Positions 46,443 to 56,234 of a stretch of DNA of 64,000 bases are shown piece after piece. Under the pieces are notes generated by a model that saw only the letters and a list, made by a program, of their open reading frames with translations, made no database searches and had not been told where the DNA came from. Each line of letters begins with the position of its first letter. Position 1 is the first letter of the stretch. The DNA comes from Mauremys mutica. Lineage: Eukaryota > Chordata > Testudines > Geoemydidae. The DNA lies in contig NC_059076.1 of assembly GCF_020497125.1 (NCBI RefSeq), forward strand, positions 10,531,951-10,595,950, given 5' to 3'. A program made the position numbers and the translations under genes.

Positions 46443-46960
46443 GCAGACACTCACACGGGGGGAGCGGCTGGGAGCAGCCCGAGCAGCAGGACGCAGCCGG
46501 GCACCCACCAGGCAGCAGCAGGAGCCCCAGGGCCAGAGGTCGGAGCAGCAGCAGCAGCAGTAACAGGGCCCGGAAGCAGCTCACATGTCTCCCGCAGCAC
46601 AGCACGGCGTCCCCTGGCGGCCTGGAGGAGGAATTACACCTTCCCAGCCACAGCCCTTCAAAGCTTCCCTCGCAGGGAAGCCAGTTAACAAGCGGTTCTA
46701 AAACCGCTTCTAAATTTAACAAACGGTTTGTGCGAACCGGTGCAAACCGGCTCCAGCTCACCGTGTTACATAACCCACCTTTGTGTCTAGCCAATAGACA
46801 TAAATTGTCATTCGACCCACCGTGACCAGTTAATAGTCTAAATACGAGTACTCCACTGAGCCACTCAGAACTTTGGAGCAGCACTCCGGTCTCTATGTTT
46901 ATAGCCCTTTTCTGCGCCAGACGCATTTACACTAACCACTCAGCTCCTCTCCCAGCTGGG
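46443..46960. other. GC-rich flank of minisatellite with hairpin repeats
   Basis: The minus strand between about 46490 and 46570 encodes a Leu-rich hydrophobic run (FRALLLLLLLLRPLALGLLL) built on a short CAG/CTG repeat (46545-46560). No in-frame ATG lies close by. At 46690-46755 there are inverted words AAGCGGTTCTAAAACCGCTT and several AACCGG words, suggesting a DNA-transposon fragment. Confidence 0.45.
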
Positions 46961-46964
46961 ACTC

Positions 46965-48085
46965 ATCCCGCCAGCGGCCAATTGGCCTTTTCACGTCGCA
47001 TTAACCCTTTCATCGGCTGGGGGAGGGTGGGGTTAGACACATCCTTACAGTTTCTCATTTAAAAAAAGCTGAAAAGGGTGTGCCAACTCAATAAAGCAGA
47101 GAAAAATTTCTCCTCACAATGTCGGTGTCGAGAAAAGGTCTTATACCGAGTTCTTTAGTACTGTATGTTTGTCAAACATTTTTCACTGTGGCAATGAGTG
47201 CAATGCAGAAGTCCTCAGTCACCACTAGGTGGCAGGCTTGGCACAGTAACAATTCGAGTGCTTCACTTCCTTGGTTGAGCAGCAACATGAACACAAACAC
47301 ATTCAATAATTTCACTGGAATGTGTATCGATGTCTCCTAGTTCTGTTGCTCATGGGGATTTGCAGGAAGCCCAAAGCATCTCTGAGGAGTTATTAGGGAA
47401 TTATTACACATGAAAATTCAGCTAGACACACCCACACTTTTGTTAAGAAAGAGAGAGAGATTAAAAGGTCAAATTCCATGTGGGAACAGCCCACAGAGTA
47501 TCCAGGATTCACCAAGATGTATCACCTAGGGAGATTTTGCTACATCCCCCAGAGGTGAAATCCTGGTCCCATACCAGCAAGTGGGATCAGGATTTCATCC
47601 CAGGAACAGAGGTGAAATTAAGCTGGCCCCTTCTCCCCGAGGCCCCGCCCCTTCTGGTTGAGCCACCCAACACCTTGCTCAGGACCTTGGCTGCCCTACG
47701 TACCTGTAAGTCCCTTAAATGACTTTCACCCCTGCCCTGGAGCCTTTTCATTAGTTTGTTACTTTTATCAAATGTAATTTTTGTTCCTTTGTTTTGTAGC
47801 TGCGGTACTTAGCAGTTTCCTTCTCTCTTGTACACTCCCCTAGAAGACAGAGAAGAGAGTTGTTGGAACTCGTGTCCAGCTGAAGGACATTGTACTTGTA
47901 AGCCAGCCAATTCCATCCCATCCCTTCTTCCACCCACAAGGAAGTGGGGTCCCTACAGGACACGTTGCTCCTTGGGGTAGAAGGAGAGGGGATGACTGAG
48001 TAGTGGAGCACTGTTGTGAAGGATGGATAGGAGGAATGTGTGATGAGAGTCATCTTGTTCCTTTAAGCAGTCAAAGGGCACGTGT
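46965..48085. other. Unannotated stretch
   Basis: No gene or clear repeat. Confidence 0.45.
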
Positions 48086-48089
48086 AATT

Positions 48090-48200
48090 AGTTTATAAAG
48101 AACAGGAATACTTGTGGCACCTTAGAGACTAATAAATTTATTTGAGCATAAGCTTTCGTGGGCTACAGCCCACTTCATCGGATGCATGAAGTTTATAAAG
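48090..48200 (-). mobile_element. 89-bp Penelope-like terminal unit with 11-bp TSD
   Basis: The unit is 48101-48189 in antisense. A perfect 11-bp duplication AGTTTATAAAG (48090-48100 and 48190-48200) flanks it. On the minus strand it reads ATGCATCCGATGAAGTGGGC, TGTAGCCCACGAAAGC, then TTAGTCTCTAAGGTGCCAC. It holds the best hammerhead-like core in the window (one change in box 1, intact stem II and GAAA). Confidence 0.92.
48143..48185 (-). ncRNA. Candidate hammerhead-ribozyme-like motif
   Basis: On the minus strand: CCGATGA (canonical CUGAUGA), stem II GTGGGC/GCCCAC, GAAA, then A-GC-loop-GC-U forming a 3-bp stem III followed by C as the cleavage position. This is the arrangement expected of minimal hammerheads in PLE termini. 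The single U-to-C change in box 1 probably weakens or abolishes activity. Stem I pairing is not convincing. Confidence 0.5.
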
Positions 48201-48204
48201 GGTT

Positions 48205-48985
48205 AATACATGATCAATAGATGTTATGATCTTAGCTAGAAAATGGGTGTAATGAGGTGGGCAGACTCCACGCTAGCCAAAAAGGGGATGAAGAAAGCCG
48301 TCCACTCTGCTACACCCGCAAGAGGTGTCAAGCCTGGAAGAAAGAGTTAAGTGGGGCAAAGCCCAGGTCTGTAGTGGCCGAGTTCAGGCATTTAGCCAGG
48401 TCAATATACAACTCAGATCTTACCAACTAATCATGCTGATACCAATCCTTTAGTAACTAAAAACTAAAGGTTTAATAATAAAAAAAAGAGAGTTAATAAT
48501 GGTTAATAGATCATATACATACAAATAATTGTGAAGTCCTTAGACCAGGTTTGTTGCAGTGATGTTATAGACTGCTGGCTTGTAAAGTCTCTCTGGTAAC
48601 TTCCAAAAGATTGGAAGGCCTCTGTCCATAGTCCAATATGCTCTTTTAAGACATAAATCCATAGTCCAGAGAATCAGGGCAGTAAAGAGGCAAAAAAATG
48701 GAAATCTCAGGGGTATTTTATACCCTCTGCCATATGCATGGAAATTTACTGTCTCAAACAAAGCTCACAGCCCAGGTGAATGGAAAGTTACTGGTCCAAG
48801 ATGGAGTCCAGGGCCACATGAGCGTAGCACATGTCCTTACATGGCTTGATGACTCACAGCGGGTAGCCATTGCCCACATTCTTGCTGAGGCATCCACAGG
48901 AAGAGCTATGCGGGCAGAATGAATTTCTTCTATGGCCCATTGTGAGAGCTAAGTGTCCTTGATGGGCCATCAACACAATGCTGTC
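48205..48985. other. Unannotated stretch
   Basis: No gene or clear repeat. Confidence 0.45.
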
Positions 48986-48989
48986 CATC

Positions 48990-49330
48990 TGTTTTGACTT
49001 GACATTTCCTAGCAAAAACATTTTGACATTCCTAAAATCTCAACGTTTCATTTGTTCGTTTGACTCAAGATTCCCTTTTCATCTCAGATCAACATGAAGC
49101 TGCATTTGGTCCCCTATTGTCTTCTATGAGCTGGGATCCCTAGAGGACTATGTTTCCCACAGTGAAAAACAGGCCCAGCTGACCAAGCTGGGTGCACTGT
49201 TTAATGTTTGGTTTTTTTTTTTAAACTCATTCAAAAATGAATCAGTTTGGATCAATTCGATAAAACCAAATATGCTGATCTGGGTCAAACTGACCTGAAA
49301 CTCAAGAACTGACTCTGTGGCCATTAGGTT
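48990..49330. repeat. A/T-rich MITE-like repeat
   Basis: Contains CAAAAACATTTTGACATTCC, GGACTATGTTTCCCACAG and AATTCGATAAAACC, a vocabulary shared with 14690-15205. It is probably a decayed copy of the same family in the opposite orientation. Confidence 0.45.
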
Positions 49331-49334
49331 TGAA

Positions 49335-50035
49335 TCACTTGGGGCTCCCATTTTTACATAACTGCTCTTGTGGATTCCATCTGAGGTGTCAGACAGAAAG
49401 TATCCCCTTGAGGAAAAAGGAGGATGCAGCCTTTCAAACCTGTCAAAACTGTATTCGTTAAAAGAGGACCCAATGCCCAGCTTTAAAAGGAGGAAGGCAA
49501 AGAGTAGGGAAGTTATTTTCAAGTCCAGCAGTTCGGAATTCAGGCTAAATCTGCTCACGTACGAAGTCTGCTTCTTGATTGAGTTGTTTCATTAACTATA
49601 TGAAATGAGACAAGCAAAACACTTGGGGAAACTCGGGAGATGTAGAAGCAAAGAGTGAATTCAAAGAGATGATTTGAAGGTTATGGTAAAATGCTCAGTT
49701 TCGCCCACTAATTAGGGCTGCTGGGAGTAGTGGGTAATTTGCAGTTTCTAGGTCATATTAAGTTTAGAAGCTTCATCTGTAACTGCTTGAAAAATAAAGT
49801 TTGGCTGAACTATTCTACAGTGCAATTATGCTCCCCCTAGGTTATCTATCTTCATTTATTATTGCCATGCACTTAGCAACCAGGTAAAGTAGAGGGTAGA
49901 TACCAAAAACAAGTGGGCTATTAAAATCCCACAGTCAAGTCTTTTCCCCCCTTTAAATTTAAGAAATAAATCTTCATGTAGATGTAAGTGGATGCTTAAT
50001 GGTATTTGTTCCATTGGGCACTGTAGCTGCTGAAA
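49335..50035. other. Unannotated A/T-rich stretch
   Basis: No gene recognised. The 136-codon minus frame 49148-49558 has no recognisable domain. Confidence 0.45.
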
Positions 50036-50039
50036 AAAT

Positions 50040-51125
50040 AACTACTGTCCAAATGCACCACAAAACCAATGGTATATGTGGGCCACATCAACAATATTTT
50101 CATCCTCTGCACAGAGGACAAACTCCCTCAGATTCCCACCACAACTTAAAACCCGCCCAGCGGTCCATTAAACTCTCTCTGGAACAGACCCACACTAGCA
50201 TCAACTTCCTAGACACCATGGTTTGCTTCAACAATGGAACTCTACAGACAACTGTACACAAGAAACCCACAAATCACCACACCTACCTTCCTAGAGCCAG
50301 TAACCATCCCAAACACACCAATAAATCAGTTAATACAGCCAGGAACTCAGATACAACAGAAAATACTCCAAGAAGAAAGTCCGGGATAGACACCTTAACA
50401 CACTTAAAACTGCTTTCATCAAACAAGGACACTCCAGCAGAGAAGTAGATTGCATTATGGAATGAGTCACCAAAATACCCCCAAGAGAACCTGCTTCAAT
50501 ACAGGAATAAAACCTCCTCTGACTGCACACCCCTAGTTGTCACCTACCACTCCACACTGGAACTCATATGGGGTATCAAACAACTATACCCATGGTCAAC
50601 AGGGATCCTATCCTGAAAGAAATATTTTGTGAACCCCCTCTTCTGGCCTTTAAACAACCCCCCCAACTTCTCCATGCTCATCATCAGAAGCAAGCTCCCC
50701 ACAGACCAGGACACACCAACTCAAAGCAGCAACAGATGCTGCCAGAACAACTTATGGAAAACCTAGAGACATCTCCACTGCTACAATGATCAAAACCCCT
50801 TTCTAGATACGTGGGTCCTACACGTGACTGTCACAGCATTCTGAGCACTAAATGCTGCAATAACAACTATGGGGTGAAATCAGACAATCCCTGCGCTCTC
50901 AAATTAACTCACAGGAAAATGATAAAAAACAAAAACACCCTGTCACCTGTGGGTGGACACTTTTCACAAAGTGATCACTTTATATCTGATCTCTCCATCC
51001 TCAAAGGAAACCTGCACAGCACTTTCAAAAGAGGAGCCTGGGAGCTTAAATTCATAACTCTGCCAGACCCTAAAAATCATGGTCTTAATAAAGACACTGG
51101 ATATATGGTTTATTACAACAATCTG
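50040..51125 (+). pseudogene. PLE reverse transcriptase / GIY-YIG, degraded
   Basis: The catalytic site is visible at 50084-50101 as HINNIF, where the YxDD box is expected. Both catalytic Asp codons have become Asn codons. Frame changes separate the RT block (49999-50448), the middle block (50568-50789) and the GIY-YIG block (50811-51128). The GIY-YIG residues are poorly kept (NNYGV). The element is dead. Confidence 0.75.
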
Positions 51126-51385
51126 TAACCCACTGACCCCCCCTTTTGTCCTATGACTATGGGGTGTTAACAGGCCACGTCACCTTTAATGGTCCCCTAT
51201 AATATGTGCAAACTACTTCTAATAAACTATCTGTTCAACCTTGTTTTTAGCTGTGACACTGAGTACCTTTCCCAGACGTGAAGAAGAGCTTTGTGTTGCT
51301 CAAAAGCTTCTCTCTCTCACCAATAGAAGTTGGTCCGATAAAAGATATAGTCTTACCCCTCGTCTCTCTACTGTCCTAAGAAAAT
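50040..51385 (+). mobile_element. Second Penelope-like element, different lineage, degraded
   Basis: The element starts inside the reverse transcriptase. A block at 50200-50290 reads SINFLDTMVCFNNGTLQTTV and HKKPTNHHTYL, matching the region after the YxDD box of PLE reverse transcriptases. Further on, 50811-51128 gives CHSILSTKCCNNNYGV and a LSPVGGHFSQSDHFISDLSI block, which matches a degraded GIY-YIG domain. The tail (51246-51345) has GAAGAAGAGC, CAAAAGCTTC, CTCACCAATAGAAGTTGGTC words. This tail differs from that of the PLE at 26245, so it is a separate family. No target duplication was found. Confidence 0.8.
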
Positions 51386-51389
51386 ATAC

Positions 51390-51852
51390 AAAGTATCCAT
51401 CAGAGAAGCTAAAATGAGAGGGCCAGTTCCTTCATTAGTGCTAAGTGGCATAGCTCCACTAATTTCAATAGAGGTACCCACTTCACATCAGCTGAGGACT
51501 TGGCTCAGGATTTCCTAACATGATGCTTCTGGTTATGATTGTACCAGCTGTATGGTTTCTAATAGCAATTCTAGTTATCTACGCTTGAGACTTACTCGCA
51601 AGTCACTGAGAACCAAGCCCTGCTCCTAACTGTGTTTCCAACACACCGCCTTCAGCAGCCCCATGGTGCCAACCCAGCTCTGAACCCATGGACATTGGTG
51701 TCAATGTTCACTCCCACTTTATGTGATAATGAACTGCCCACGTGGTCACCCAGGACATCTCCAACAAGCCTATCCTCACCAAGACAATGCTGAAGAATTC
51801 TATCCTCCCACTCCCCAAAGTGGCCACACAAGACTGCTTCTATTGGTGTGTC
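51390..51852. other. Unannotated stretch
   Basis: 51420-51510 resembles the palindromic CCACTAATTTCAATAGAGG family described at 15240. Otherwise nothing. Confidence 0.45.
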
Positions 51853-54139
51853 TTAGGGTACGTCTACACTACGGGATTATTCCGATTTTACATAAACCGG
51901 TTTAGTAAAACAGATTGTATAAAATCGAGTGCACGCGGCCACACTAAGCACATTAATTCGGTGGTATGCGTCCACGGTCCGAGGCTAGCATCGATTTCTG
52001 GAGCGTTGCACTGTGGGTAGCTATTCCGTAGCTATCCCATAGTTCCCGCAGTCTCCCCTGCCCCTTGGAATTCTGGGTTGAGATCCCAGTGCCTGATGGG
52101 GCAAAAATCATTGTCGCGGGTGGTTCTGGGTAAATGTCATCACTCATTCCTTCCTCCGGGAAAGCAACTGCAGACAATCATTTCGCACCCTTTTTCCCTG
52201 GATTGCCCTGGCAGACACCATAGCATGGCAACCATGGAGCCTGTTTTGCATCTTGTCACTGTCACCGTATGTGTACTAGATGCCGCTGACAGAGGCGATT
52301 CAGCAGCGCTACACAGCAGCATTCATTTGCTTTTGCATGATAGCAGAGATGGTTATCAGCTGTTCTGTACCATCTACCATACCCTTGTAAATTGGCTATG
52401 AGATGACGGTTACCAGTCCTTTTGTGCTGTATCCTCTGCTGCTGTCATAGGTGGCCCTGGCTGAGATTGGCCGGGGGCGCAAAAGACAAAAATGGGAATG
52501 ACTTCCTGAGTCAATCCCTCCTTTATGGTATCTAAAAATAGAATCAGTCCTGCCTAGAATATGGGGCAAGTGTACTAGAGAAGCAGTGTATCAGAGAACC
52601 AGAGAGCACAGCCGCTCCATGTCGGATCCCACAGAAATGATGAGCTGTATGCCATTCACAGGGGGTGCCCCTGCAACAACCCCACCTGTTGATTCCCTCC
52701 TCCCCCAGCCTTCCTGGGCTACCGTTGCAGTGTCCCACCATTTGTGTGATGAAGTAATAAAGAATACAGGAATAAGAAACAGTGACTTGTTAGTGAGATA
52801 AAATGAGGGGAAGGCAGCCTCCAGCTGCTATGATAGTCCAGACAGGACATTAAGCAGTGTGGGGGAGAGGAGCCCAGCATCCCGCTGCTATGATAGTCCA
52901 GGCAGAACAGAATCTTTTCTTTACACATGAAGGGCGGGGTCTGATGGAGCTCAGCCCCCTATTCCTACGATGAAGATGGTTACCAGCCGTTCTGTACCAT
53001 CTACTGGGAATGACCAGGAGTTTTTTACCCAGGCGCCCCCGGCCGACCTCACCTGAGGCCAGCCAGGAGCACTCACGGGATGATGATGAGGACAGGTACC
53101 AGTCCTATTGTGCAGCACCATCTGCCACAAGGCTGATGATGAGGACGGTTACCAGTCATATTGCACCATCTACCACCAGTGAGGGGGAAAGAGGATACTG
53201 CAATTGAGTGCCGCAGCATCGCGTGTACCAGCAGCATTCAGTAGACATAGGGTGACATTTAGAAGAGTCAAGAGACAATTCTTTTCCCTTTTACTTCTGG
53301 GGGTGGGTGGGGGCTGTAAATTGACGAGCTATGCCCTGAACCACCGCGGACAATGTGTTTGACCCTACAGGCATTTGGAGCTCAGCCAAGAATGCAAATG
53401 CTTTTCGGAGACTGCAGGAACTGTGGGATAGCTTGAGTCCTCAGTCCCCCCCTCCCTCCATGAAGCAGCAAAGAATCCTGTGGCACCTTATAGACTAACA
53501 GACGTTTTGCAGCATGAGCTTTCGTGGGTGAATACCCACTTCTTCAGATGCTCCCTCCATGAGCGTCCATTTGATTCTTTGGCTTTCCGTTACGCTTGTC
53601 ACGCAGCAGTGCGCTGAGTCCCTGCTATGGCGTCTGTCTGGAGATTTTTAAAAAATGCTTTGGAATTTCGTCTTCTGTAACGGAGCTCTGATAGAACAGA
53701 TTTGCCTGCCCATACAGCGATCACATCCGTACGGTCCATGCTGGAGCTTTTTTTGGATTTTGATTTCGGACTGCATCGCCACCCGGGCTGATCGGAGCTC
53801 CACGCTGGGCAAACAGGAAATGATATTCAAAAGTTTGCGTGGCTTTTCCTGTCTACCTGGCCACTGCATCCGAGTTCAGATTGCTGTCCAGAGCGGTCAG
53901 TGGTGCACTGTGGGATACCGCCCAGAGGCCAATACCGTCGATTTGCGGCCACACTAACCCTAAACCGATATGGTAATACCGATATTAGCGCTACTCCTCT
54001 GGTTAGGGAGGAGTACAGAAACCGGTTTAAAGAGCCCTTTATATCGATATAAAGGGCCTCTTAGTGTGGACGGGTGTGGCGTTAAATCGGTTTAATGCTC
54101 CTAAAACCGGTTTAAACGCGTAGCGTAGACCAGGCCTTA
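51853..54139. mobile_element. PIF/Harbinger-like element (2.28 kb) with TTA TSD
   Basis: The element is 51856-54136. It begins GGGTACGTCTACACTACGGG. Its right end on the minus strand reads GGCCTGGTCTACGCTACGCG. The 3-bp duplication TTA (51853-51855 and 54137-54139) is typical of PIF/Harbinger. AAACCGGTTT palindromes cluster near the ends: 51894-51903, 54019-54028 and 54104-54113, plus AAATCGGTTT at 54084. A perfect 24-bp palindrome lies at 54034-54057. The interior holds five copies of a GATGGTTACCAG...TGTACCATC motif but no intact transposase. An antisense PLE unit (53464-53550) has inserted into it. Confidence 0.8.
53452..53562 (-). mobile_element. 87-bp Penelope-like terminal unit with 12-bp TSD, nested
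   Basis: The unit is 53464-53550 in antisense. A perfect 12-bp duplication CTCCCTCCATGA (53452-53463 and 53551-53562) flanks it. On the minus strand it starts CATCTGAAGAAGTGGGTATT, has stem II and GAAAGCTCATGC, and ends TTTGCTGCT. It is nested in the Harbinger-like element. The position after stem III is G, which would not allow hammerhead cleavage. Confidence 0.93.
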
Positions 54140-55140
54140 GTTACACCCCCAGTGGAGAGATGACAGCCTTCATGCAATCACCCTCTATGTGCGAAAGCGT
54201 GATGAATGTCATCAAACCAGTGATCAGAGACCCTTAAAGGACCTTCCAGTCAGAAAAGCAATGGCAATAATGGCCCGTGTCAGGACCAAACCTTCCTTCA
54301 AATAAGGTCCTCAATACAAAGTATGCAGTTCAACATTGAGGGCCTATCCAACAATTGCAACAATTCTATGAACTCAAGACACTGACTCCTTGCACTACAA
54401 GAAGTCTTTGTGGATGCATGAAACAACATTACAGGCCAATGGAAAAGACACCAGCCCTCTCTGGTTTGAGTTGTGTGCTCCTTGTGATGTCCCAAAAAAA
54501 GACCTGATTGAAGATCCAATAGAAGAAGTCCTAGGATTCTGCCTTCCTTGTAGGCAACAGACTGCACTCAACTGTGCTCAGACAACATGCAGAAGGTGTG
54601 GTATCTTCTCCACCAATGGAAAAAAAATAAAAAATTAAAGAATCACCAAACTGCAACTTTGGTGAGGTACAAACTATGCAACACTGCCCCATTCACGCTT
54701 AAAATGGTGGCATAATGGGGATCCACCTAGCTACCCCAGAAGCATTAGAATGGCTTTCGAATCTCAAGATTCAATTATAATCTCAGCCTATTGCTTTTCA
54801 AACATCATACCAAAGAAAGTAAGTTATGCCACATTGTACCATAATGCCCTTTTTTGGTCATTACACGCATCTTACAAGAAATACATCTTGTGAGATGTAG
54901 TTGGCTAGGGAACCCAGAGCAGACTCTGGGCAGGAGGCAATGTTGCAACATCTCTGGACTGGAGCATTTCAGAAATTCCTGTTCTGTGAAAAATTCAGGC
55001 CCAGAACAAGTGTCAAAACAAGGGAATTTGCAATGGGATGGAAACTCCAGTTTTTAACCAGCTCTATTTTATATATATATTTTTGAAGGAAGACATTCAA
55101 AACAAAAACGAAAATATTCCATTATAACTCTGGAAATCAT
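54140..55140. other. Unannotated stretch
   Basis: No gene. Short frames (61-89 codons) have no recognisable domains. Confidence 0.45.
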
Positions 55141-55144
55141 TGGG

Positions 55145-55250
55145 TTAGACTCTCAGCTGGTTTAAATTGGGGTAGCTTCATTGAAGTGAACTTACATCAG
55201 CAGAAGATCTGGTGAAGTTATACTAGGAGGGAGTGAGAATCAGGCCCCTT
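55145..55250. repeat. Palindromic old MITE copy
   Basis: Words AGCTGGTTTAAATTGG, TTCATTGAAGTGAACTTACA and GAGAATCAGGCCC belong to the family described at 15240-15590. Confidence 0.5.
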
Positions 55251-55254
55251 GATG

Positions 55255-55859
55255 TTAGAGATGTCTATTATCCTTCATGACATACTAAATTCATCTGACA
55301 TTTTAAGTGTGTGTTTACAGAGCAACAACTGAATGCTATTTAAGATAGTCAAGACACAGTTTAGGATTGTATTAAATTGGTACATTGTTTACAACTGAGA
55401 AATGCATTAATCACAGATTTCAAAATTAAATTAGTCATGGTTTTACTCTCTTCAGGTTGATTAAGCCTTTTCAGTCACGTTTTGGTTTGTTTTAAAATAC
55501 ATCCTTGCAGTGCTCGGCATATACCTGTATGTTTGTTGACTATGAAGAAACAGTGTCAAAGTTACTGGGTTTTGATGGATGCAAATCAGGCGCTGGAACT
55601 GACTTCACTGGGAGCGTTGGATCCATTAAGAATGCAGAATCAGGCCCTTCATGTGATACATGTTCAATTAACATGGAAGGCCTGATTCTGCTGCCCTTAC
55701 CCATATTGTACAATCTCTTATCCCCCAAGTAGTTCAATGTACATGTGCCAGAACTGAGTCCTGAATTGGAAAAGAGCTAGATCTTGACTCAGACTATGGA
55801 CCTGAGCAAGGGGGAAACAAGAACCAGAACTGGGTGGTGTATTTGGACAAATAATTTAT
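55255..55859. other. Unannotated stretch
   Basis: Nothing beyond a possible palindromic relic around 55595-55695 (CACTGGGAGCGTTGGATCC and AATCAGGCCC words). Confidence 0.4.
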
Positions 55860-56230
55860 TTGCCAAAAATAAATAAATAAATAAAAGCAATTGTGACTTG
55901 GCCAAAACTATTCATGAAGTTGGGTCAAATTCAGCTAATAGATTTGTTAAAAAAATTAAGTGGGGGTGAGGGAGAGACTGAAACCCCCCCACAAACTTTG
56001 TTGTGACATTTTCTAAATGTTTTGAATTTTATTTAGAAATTTTGCTGTATTTAGTTGTTTAAAAAACAAAAACAAACTGGGATCAACATAACAAACTCGT
56101 GTCCAGTCCAAACAAAAATACTTCTTCATTTAACCCCAAACATTTAAATTTTTAAGAAAAGAACAAAAATATTTTAGGTTGACCCAAAATTAATTTTTGG
56201 AGGGATTTTTCATTTTAGTCAATAATATCC
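55860..56230. repeat. A/T-rich repeat with (AAAT)n tract
   Basis: An AAAT microsatellite lies at about 55864-55884. The following A/T-rich part (CAAAACTATTCATGAAGTTG, TTTTAAGAAAAGAAC) resembles the A/T-rich MITE-like repeats at 11866 and 13345. Confidence 0.45.
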
Positions 56231-56234
56231 ATTT

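Noticed and set aside
43233..46926. Open frames of 1091, 942, 590, 493, 444 and 433 codons on both strands
   Set aside because: They are overlapping readings of the stop-free G-rich minisatellite in different frames. The encoded peptides are pure repeat translations, and the longest lack a credible ATG context.
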